Assembly: GCA_023228295.1 (NCBI GenBank)
Contig: JALOBP010000028.1
Location: 1-33,323, forward strand
Reading direction: 5' to 3'
From: Methanoregula sp.
GTDB taxonomy: Archaea; Halobacteriota; Methanomicrobia; Methanomicrobiales; Methanospirillaceae
DNA length: 33,323 nucleotides
Below, piece after piece: positions 28,633 through 33,323 of the stretch. The number at the start of each line of letters is the position of its first letter. Positions within the stretch are counted from its first letter, which is position 1. The position numbers and the translations under genes are program-made. Under the pieces are notes generated by a model. The model saw only the letters and a list, made by a program, of their open reading frames with translations. It searched no databases and was not told the DNA's origin.

Positions 28633-29061
28633 ATGCCAACGAATAAGCGTTCAAAATACCGCGGATCGCGGACATGCGGTGGCGGTACCCACAAGAACCG
28701 GCGTGGTGCAGGAAACCGTGGCGGCAGGGGCCGGGCCGGTATCAACGCCCACCATTTTGTCAAGTGGTATAAGGAAATGGGCGGCCCCGTCTTCGGTAAG
28801 AACGGGTTCTACAACCAGACCACTACCGATATTGTTGCAATCGATGTCGGTGCACTGGATCAGATTATACCGTCGCTTCTTGCACAGGGAATCGCCAAGC
28901 AGGAAGGGGATACAGTTGCGATCAATGTCGCCGATATGGGGATCGAGAAGATCCTTGGCAGCGGCAAAGTCACAAAAAAGATAAACATCTCCGCCTCAAG
29001 CTTCTCTGAGATTGCGAAGGCAAAGATCGAGAAAATGGGTGGCAAAGCGCTCGTAGTATAG
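28633..29061 (+). CDS. rpl15: Ribosomal protein uL15
   Basis: A 142-residue large-subunit assembly protein and the last ribosomal gene of the cluster. MPTNKRSKYRGSRTCGGG at the N terminus and NRRGAGNRGGRGRAGINAHH (about 26-45) are the glycine/arginine-rich extension that threads into rRNA. I take ATG 28633, 6 nt after GAGGTGA, rather than GTG 28624 within that box. A 37-base gap with a T-rich stretch separates it from secY. Confidence 0.95.
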   Translation: MPTNKRSKYRGSRTCGGGTHKNRRGAGNRGGRGRAGINAHHFVKWYKEMGGPVFGKNGFYNQTTTDIVAIDVGALDQIIPSLLAQGIAKQEGDTVAINVADMGIEKILGSGKVTKKINISASSFSEIAKAKIEKMGGKALVV

Positions 29062-29098
29062 AGCGTGAATTCCCCCTTTAGTTATTTTTGGTGAAACA

Positions 29099-30532
29099 AT
29101 GGGAAACCTGCTGGATCGAATGGAACCCCTGCTCGCGGCAATGCCCGCAGTCAAGAGCCCTGAGGGACATGTTCATTTTAAAAACAAACTCCTCTGGACT
29201 TTGGGCATATTAATCCTGTATTTTGTCCTGACGAATATCCCGCTGTTCGGCATTACCCAGTCATCCCAGGACCTTTTTGAGGCCTGGCGTGCACTTCTTG
29301 CCGGCGCCAGCGGTTCTATCGTTCATCTCGGTATCGGACCGATCGTTACCGCATCCATCGTACTCCAGCTCTTAAAAGGTGCAGATATCCTGCACATTGA
29401 CACCAGTGAGACGCGCGGTCAGGTCATGTACATGGGGCTCCAGAAGATCCTCGTCATGGTCATGATCGTCATTGAAGCCGCCCCAAATCTTGTGGGGAGT
29501 TTCATACAACCCGATCCGGTGATTGCCAGCCAGTTCTTTGGCGGCAACCTGTTTGCAGTTTCCATTATCATCTTCCTGCAAATCTGTATTGGCGGTGTCC
29601 TCATTTTCTTCATGGACGAAGTCGTGACCAAGTGGGGTATCGGTTCCGGTGTCGGTCTCTTCATCATTGCAGGTATTTCGCAGGCACTCATTACCGGGTT
29701 CATCAACTGGGTGCCGGTCACCGACCAGTACCCGGTTGGTTTCTTCCCGCGATTGATTCAAATCGCTATTGATGGGGGTAATTTCCTCCAGTATTTCGGG
29801 ACGGATCTCCTCGCATTTATTACTACAATAGCGATCTTCCTTGTTATCGTCTACGTGGAATCCACCCGGATTGAAATTCCGCTAGCTCACGCGCAGATAC
29901 GCGGGGCACGGGCAAGATTCCCGGTCAAACTCATTTACGCCAGCGTTCTTCCGATGATCCTCGTGATGGTGCTTCTGGCAAATATCCAGATGCTCGGGAT
30001 GTTCCTTTCGAATGTTGGGATTACCCTCTTCGGAACCTTTGACGGCTCCACTCCCCAGAATGGCCTCATGTACTTCCTTGCACCCGTGAATGGCCCATCC
30101 GACTGGATGTGGTGGCTGAGTGATCTCGGCCATGCGCCATGGGAGGTGCTTTTACGTCTGGGAATCAATATGACAATCATGGTGGTCGGAGGTGCGGTCT
30201 TCGCGCTCTTCTGGATCAAGACCGCCGGGCTCGACTCCAAGGATGTCGCCCGGCAGATCCAGATGTCCGGCATGTCCATCCCTGGCTACCGCAGAAACCC
30301 GCAGGTGCTCGAGAAGTACCTTGACCGGTATATCCCCCGTGTCACCATCATCGGTGGCGTCTTCATTGGTATTCTCAGTGTCGTCGCAAACCTCTTTGGT
30401 GTCGTTGGGTCCGTGAGTGGAACCGGTCTTCTCTTAACGGTCAGTATCACCTACCGTCTCTACGAGGAGATCGCAAGCCAGCAGATCATGGAAATGTACC
30501 CGTTCATGCGGACGTTCTTTGGTAAAGAGTAA
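29099..30532 (+). CDS. secY: Protein translocase subunit SecY
   Basis: The pore-forming subunit of the Sec translocon, with about ten transmembrane helices in 477 residues. Diagnostic parts are the N-terminal PEGHVHFKNKLLWTLGILIL, GIGPIVTASIVLQLLKGADI (about 80-100, plug region), the EVVTKWGIGSGVGLFIIAGI stretch, the cytoplasmic loop HAQIRGARARFPVKLIYASV, and the C-terminal YRLYEEIASQQIMEMYPFMR. GGTGA stands 5 bases before the ATG. Signal-bearing proteins in this window, such as the S-layer protein, would use this channel. Confidence 0.97.
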   Translation: MGNLLDRMEPLLAAMPAVKSPEGHVHFKNKLLWTLGILILYFVLTNIPLFGITQSSQDLFEAWRALLAGASGSIVHLGIGPIVTASIVLQLLKGADILHIDTSETRGQVMYMGLQKILVMVMIVIEAAPNLVGSFIQPDPVIASQFFGGNLFAVSIIIFLQICIGGVLIFFMDEVVTKWGIGSGVGLFIIAGISQALITGFINWVPVTDQYPVGFFPRLIQIAIDGGNFLQYFGTDLLAFITTIAIFLVIVYVESTRIEIPLAHAQIRGARARFPVKLIYASVLPMILVMVLLANIQMLGMFLSNVGITLFGTFDGSTPQNGLMYFLAPVNGPSDWMWWLSDLGHAPWEVLLRLGINMTIMVVGGAVFALFWIKTAGLDSKDVARQIQMSGMSIPGYRRNPQVLEKYLDRYIPRVTIIGGVFIGILSVVANLFGVVGSVSGTGLLLTVSITYRLYEEIASQQIMEMYPFMRTFFGKE

Positions 30533-30552
30533 TTAGTTTAGGGAGAATGCGG

Positions 30553-31125
30553 ATGGCAGGAAAAAAAGTCATCATCACCGGAGTACCGGGTGTCGGCAAG
30601 ACGACGGTCATCAATGAGGCATTGAAGAAGCTCAGGGAATCGGGCATCGAGTACCAGTCGATCAATTTCGGCTCGTTCATGTTCGAGGTTGCAAAGAGCG
30701 AGAATATCGTTAAGGACCGGGACCAGATGCGAATGCTTGACCGGGTCGTGCAGAAAAAACTGCAGCAGAGCGCCGGTCAGGCCATTGCCAAGATATCAGG
30801 AAATGTCCTGATCGATACTCACGCTTCCGTGAAAACATCCAAAGGCTACTTGGCAGGACTCCCGGAGTGGGTACTCCGGGAGATCATGCCGGATATCATT
30901 GTCCTTGTCGAGACTGATGATGACCAGATCCTCATGCGCAGGCTTACTGATGATACGCGGGCACGTGATAAGGAAGGGTCCCGCGCTATTGCAGAACACC
31001 AGCAGTTCAACCGGTCCATTGCTGCAGCATATGCGATGATGACCGGCTGCACTATCAGGATAATAACAAACGCGGACTTCCTGCTCGAACGCTCAAGCAC
31101 GGACCTTGCAGACGTCCTCCGGTGA
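30553..31125 (+). CDS. adkA: Adenylate kinase, archaeal type
   Basis: Interconverts AMP + ATP and 2 ADP. The 190-residue protein is of the archaeal AdkA type, not the bacterial type: the P-loop is GVPGVGKTT (about 9-17), then NFGSFMFEVAKSENIVKDRDQMR and VLIDTHASVKTSKGYLAGLP. I choose ATG 30553 because GGGAG (30540-30544) is correctly spaced for it, while ATG 30547 is too close. It is 20 bases after secY and ends four bases before the DUF106 gene, the common archaeal order. Confidence 0.94.
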   Translation: MAGKKVIITGVPGVGKTTVINEALKKLRESGIEYQSINFGSFMFEVAKSENIVKDRDQMRMLDRVVQKKLQQSAGQAIAKISGNVLIDTHASVKTSKGYLAGLPEWVLREIMPDIIVLVETDDDQILMRRLTDDTRARDKEGSRAIAEHQQFNRSIAAAYAMMTGCTIRIITNADFLLERSSTDLADVLR

Positions 31126-31129
31126 ATTC

Positions 31130-31741
31130 ATGGATTTTTCAAAGATCTGGGACAAATACGGCATGTGGATTGCTATGGGCTTCATGATGCTCATGATGAT
31201 CTCCTACAGTATCGAATGGCTGAGGCTTGGCGTTGGTCAGGGTATCGACACCGCCTTTGCGCCGATTGTCGATGGCTTTGGTATTCCCTTCTATATTCTT
31301 ATCGTGATCCTCTCGGCCTTTACCGGTCTCTACTCATCGATCATTCAGAAGTATACCATCGATTACGACAAGATGACCGAATCGCAGGCGCGGATGAAGG
31401 AGTTCCAGACCGAGTACCGTGAAGCCCAGCTCTCGCAGGATGAAAAGAAGATCAAGAAACTGGATGCCAGAAGGGACCGGGTCATGAAGGAGCAGCTCGA
31501 ACTTTCCCAGCAGCAGTTCAAACCCATGGCATATATCCTCATCTTAACTGTGCCTATCTTCTTCTGGCTCCTGTTCCGGCTTGCGGAAGCGACAAGTACC
31601 ATCACGCTGCCCTATTTCGGCACGCTTGCCCTCAACGCCCCGGCCCTTTGGATTATCCCGGCTTGGATCCTCTGGTACATGGTATGTTCCATCACGCTCT
31701 CTCAGGTTATCCGGAAAGCCTTGAATATCGGGGGCCTCTGA
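31130..31741 (+). CDS. DUF106 (EMC3/TMCO1-related) Oxa1-superfamily membrane protein
   Basis: A 203-residue predicted membrane insertase of the archaeal DUF106 family, structurally related to YidC, EMC3 and TMCO1. An N-terminal amphipathic part and helix (about 10-25), a second helix (about 50-65), a charged coiled-coil (YRE-AQLSQDEKKIKKLDARRDR, about 100-125) and two C-terminal helices match the Oxa1 layout. It acts in the cytoplasmic membrane, probably beside SecY, with whose gene it is clustered. GGTGA overlapping the adkA stop serves ATG 31130. Its stop overlaps the cmk start by one base. Confidence 0.87.
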   Translation: MDFSKIWDKYGMWIAMGFMMLMMISYSIEWLRLGVGQGIDTAFAPIVDGFGIPFYILIVILSAFTGLYSSIIQKYTIDYDKMTESQARMKEFQTEYREAQLSQDEKKIKKLDARRDRVMKEQLELSQQQFKPMAYILILTVPIFFWLLFRLAEATSTITLPYFGTLALNAPALWIIPAWILWYMVCSITLSQVIRKALNIGGL

Positions 31742-32274
31742 TGCGGGTCACCGTGAGTGGTCTGCCCGGCAGCGGGACAACCTCACTCTCACGGTACTTA
31801 GCGGAACACCACGGGTTTGATATGATCTCGGCAGGCGAGGTTTTCCGCCAGCTTGCCCGTGAGCATAATATGGAACTGGCCGCGTTCGGCCGTCTTGCCG
31901 AGGAAGATCCCTCGTATGACAAAATGATCGATGCCCGCCAGAAAGAGATTGCGGGAACTCAGGATAACATCATTGTCGAAGGCCGGCTCTCGGGTTGGAT
32001 GGTTCCGCAGGCAGATTTGAAGATCTGGCTTCATGCCCCGATTGGCTGCCGGATCAAGCGTATCGCCACCCGTGACCTGGTGACTGATGAACGCACTGCC
32101 GAGGCGCTGACCCTTGAGCGAGAGGTATGCGAAGCAGGTCGATACCGCTCTTATTACAACATCGACATCAATGATCTCTTAATCTACCACCTTGTCATTG
32201 ATTCCGAGCGCTGGAATATCGAGGGGCTTGGAAGTATCGTTGATACTGCGATCGCGCAGCTGAAAAGCCGGTAA
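31741..32274 (+). CDS. cmk: Cytidylate kinase, archaeal type
   Basis: Phosphorylates CMP and dCMP. A 177-residue protein with P-loop GLPGSGTTS (7-15), MISAGEVFRQLAREHNMEL, DARQKEIAG, VEGRLSGWM (about 80-88) and a lid-like RDLVTDERTAEA. It is the short archaeal form (bacterial Cmk about 225). In many euryarchaea eL34 lies before it and eL14 and truB after it; neither neighbour is present here. A T-rich gap of 120 bases follows. Confidence 0.93.
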   Translation: MRVTVSGLPGSGTTSLSRYLAEHHGFDMISAGEVFRQLAREHNMELAAFGRLAEEDPSYDKMIDARQKEIAGTQDNIIVEGRLSGWMVPQADLKIWLHAPIGCRIKRIATRDLVTDERTAEALTLEREVCEAGRYRSYYNIDINDLLIYHLVIDSERWNIEGLGSIVDTAIAQLKSR

Positions 32275-32346
32275 CGCACCGTTTGTTTCTGATTACGCAT
32301 CTTGTGTTCCCATCTCTTCTTTTGGGTCTTTTGCACGATCCGCAAG

Positions 32347-32355
32347 GATATTTAG
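32347..32355 (+). promoter_or_regulatory. Likely TATA box for the GNAT gene
   Basis: GATATTTAG predicts a start near 32377 and a short leader holding AAGGT before ATG 32395. It marks a new transcription unit after the ribosomal/secY/cmk run. Confidence 0.4.
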
Positions 32356-32394
32356 GATTGTCACGTGTAAACTTTATGCAGCAAGGTACCTGTC

Positions 32395-32823
32395 ATGGGA
32401 TCTGAAATTATCGTTCGGCTGGTCAGGTCATGGGACGAGCACGAGATTGTTGACCTGTATCGCGCCGGCGGCTGGTGGAAGGAGGAGTACGCCGAAGCAG
32501 AGATCCCAACCCTTATCCAGGGAAGTTTTCTCTTTGCTGTTGCCGTGCATGAGAAGAACGGCAAAGCGGTTGGCATGGGGCGTGTGCTCTCGGATGGCAT
32601 CTCGGACGGGTATATTCAGGATCTCGTGGTACTTCCCGCCTGTCGCGGGACCGGCCTTGGGAAAATGATTGTCGGGACCCTGGTCGATGCGTGTAAAAAA
32701 GCCGGTCTCACCTGGATCGCTCTTATTGCTGAACCGGAGACTGAACCGTTCTACCAGCAGCTCGGCTTTGCCCCTATGGCCGGCTATGTGCCCCTGCTCT
32801 ACCGGGGTGATCCCAGATGCTGA
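32395..32823 (+). CDS. GNAT family N-acetyltransferase
   Basis: A 142-residue single-domain acetyltransferase. Motif A with the acetyl-CoA pyrophosphate loop is LVVLPACRGTGLGKMIV (about 77-93), and motif B is EPFYQQLGFAPM. The substrate is unknown; small free-standing GNATs modify metabolites or protein N-termini/lysines. The stop overlaps the start of the next gene, so the pair is probably co-translated. Confidence 0.85.
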   Translation: MGSEIIVRLVRSWDEHEIVDLYRAGGWWKEEYAEAEIPTLIQGSFLFAVAVHEKNGKAVGMGRVLSDGISDGYIQDLVVLPACRGTGLGKMIVGTLVDACKKAGLTWIALIAEPETEPFYQQLGFAPMAGYVPLLYRGDPRC

Positions 32824-33323
32824 CACAGGAGGATTTCCGGGCGGTGACCTTGGCGGACCGGGCCTTTTTCGAGAAACACTATGCGCTGTACCCGCAGGTG
32901 CACAGCGATAATACCTTCACCAACATGGTCTGCTGGAACCATTACGCTGCGTACCAGTATGCCTATGTTGAGAAGAATGTCATCCTCGCAAGCACGATTG
33001 ACGGTATAACCCGCTTCCGTGCACCGATCGGCCCCCGCAATCCTGCCCTGCTCCGCTCCCTTATCCGCCTTGCCTCTGACGTTTGTGACCATGAACCCCT
33101 CGTCCTTATTGATACAGAGACTGCAGTATGGATGCGGGAATCATGCCCCGGGATAAATCTCCTTTCTGACCGTAACCACGCTGAATACGTGTACCGTGCT
33201 TCCGATCTTGCAACACTACCGGGAAAGAACTACCTGACCATCCGCCGTCAGGTGAACAAGTTCCGGAAGAACTGTGCCAGTGTTGTCGAGCCGATAACCC
33301 CTGCCAACCGCGAAGAGATCAAG
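32817..33323 (+). CDS. DUF2156 (phosphatidylglycerol lysyltransferase C-terminal-like) protein, 3' end outside window
   Basis: 169 codons are visible before the window ends; there is no stop. ATG 32817 overlaps the GNAT stop by seven bases. It begins MLTQEDFRAVTLADRAFFE, then NMVCWNHYAAYQYAYVE, with AEYVYRASDLATLPGKNY and LTIRRQVNKFRK further on, which matches the DUF2156 family, a GNAT-fold domain related to aminoacyl-lipid transferases such as MprF. In archaea the function is unknown. Pairing with a GNAT gene may reflect related chemistry (inference). Confidence 0.75.
   Translation, partial: MLTQEDFRAVTLADRAFFEKHYALYPQVHSDNTFTNMVCWNHYAAYQYAYVEKNVILASTIDGITRFRAPIGPRNPALLRSLIRLASDVCDHEPLVLIDTETAVWMRESCPGINLLSDRNHAEYVYRASDLATLPGKNYLTIRRQVNKFRKNCASVVEPITPANREEIK

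Noticed and set aside
1..33323. CRISPR arrays, insertion sequences, prophage or integrated plasmid
   Set aside because: No spaced direct repeats, transposase, integrase or terminal inverted repeats were seen; the only tandem repeat is coding, inside rpl32e.

Overview
The window comes from a methanogenic archaeon, most likely a Methanomicrobiales member close to Methanoregula. This rests on the F420-dependent methanogenesis enzymes Mer and Mtd, the nitrogen repressor NrpR, a Tfx-family regulator, a methanogen-type thymidylate synthase, a Nop5/fibrillarin pair, a DUF3821-type surface protein with a PGF-CTERM-like tail, and a fully archaeal ribosomal-protein operon that includes RNase P protein 1, eS4, eL32 and eL19. 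The species assignment is inference; the archaeal and methanogen assignment is secure.

Left part (1-13.1 kb), housekeeping and accessory genes. The end of nop5 is followed by fibrillarin and a DUF1614 membrane protein. Then come tRNA-Gln(CUG) and thyA on the minus strand. A 540-base regulatory stretch precedes a 999-residue S-layer-like protein. AMP phosphorylase and a five-repeat surface protein follow. tRNA-Arg(UCG) is divergent from a dUTPase-like gene that overlaps nrpR. A 751-residue tubulin/FtsZ-superfamily protein with a long disordered tail lies convergent to nrpR.

Middle part (13.1-17.65 kb), C1 metabolism. mer (TTG start, strong Shine-Dalgarno) is followed by a terminator, a GalT-like HIT-superfamily gene, and mtd on the opposite strand. 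A Tfx-family HTH gene is divergent from mtd. A 629-base stretch without a credible gene follows. It starts with a strong TATA box and is full of hairpins enclosed by a terminal helix. I read it as an unassigned structured RNA of about 470 nt, or a very long leader of the ribosomal operon.

Right part (17.65-33.3 kb). A tightly packed ribosomal operon runs uL3-uL4-uL23-uL2-uS19-uL22-uS3-uL29-rnp1-uS17-uL14-uL24-eS4-uL5-uS14-uS8-uL6-eL32-eL19-uL18-uS5-uL30-uL15, then secY, adkA, a DUF106 membrane insertase and cmk. Many junctions are overlaps of one to eight bases. eL32 has a tandem-repeat Lys/Ala/Pro tail. A GNAT acetyltransferase and a truncated DUF2156 gene end the window. I see no CRISPR array, insertion sequence, phage or plasmid gene, and no rRNA.

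The items most worth a second look are the structured region 17.10-17.57 kb, the degenerate GTP-binding loop and long tail of the FtsZ-like protein, the eL32 repeat tail, the palindrome-rich S-layer promoter, and the loss of the deaminase catalytic residues in the dCTP deaminase/dUTPase-family protein.
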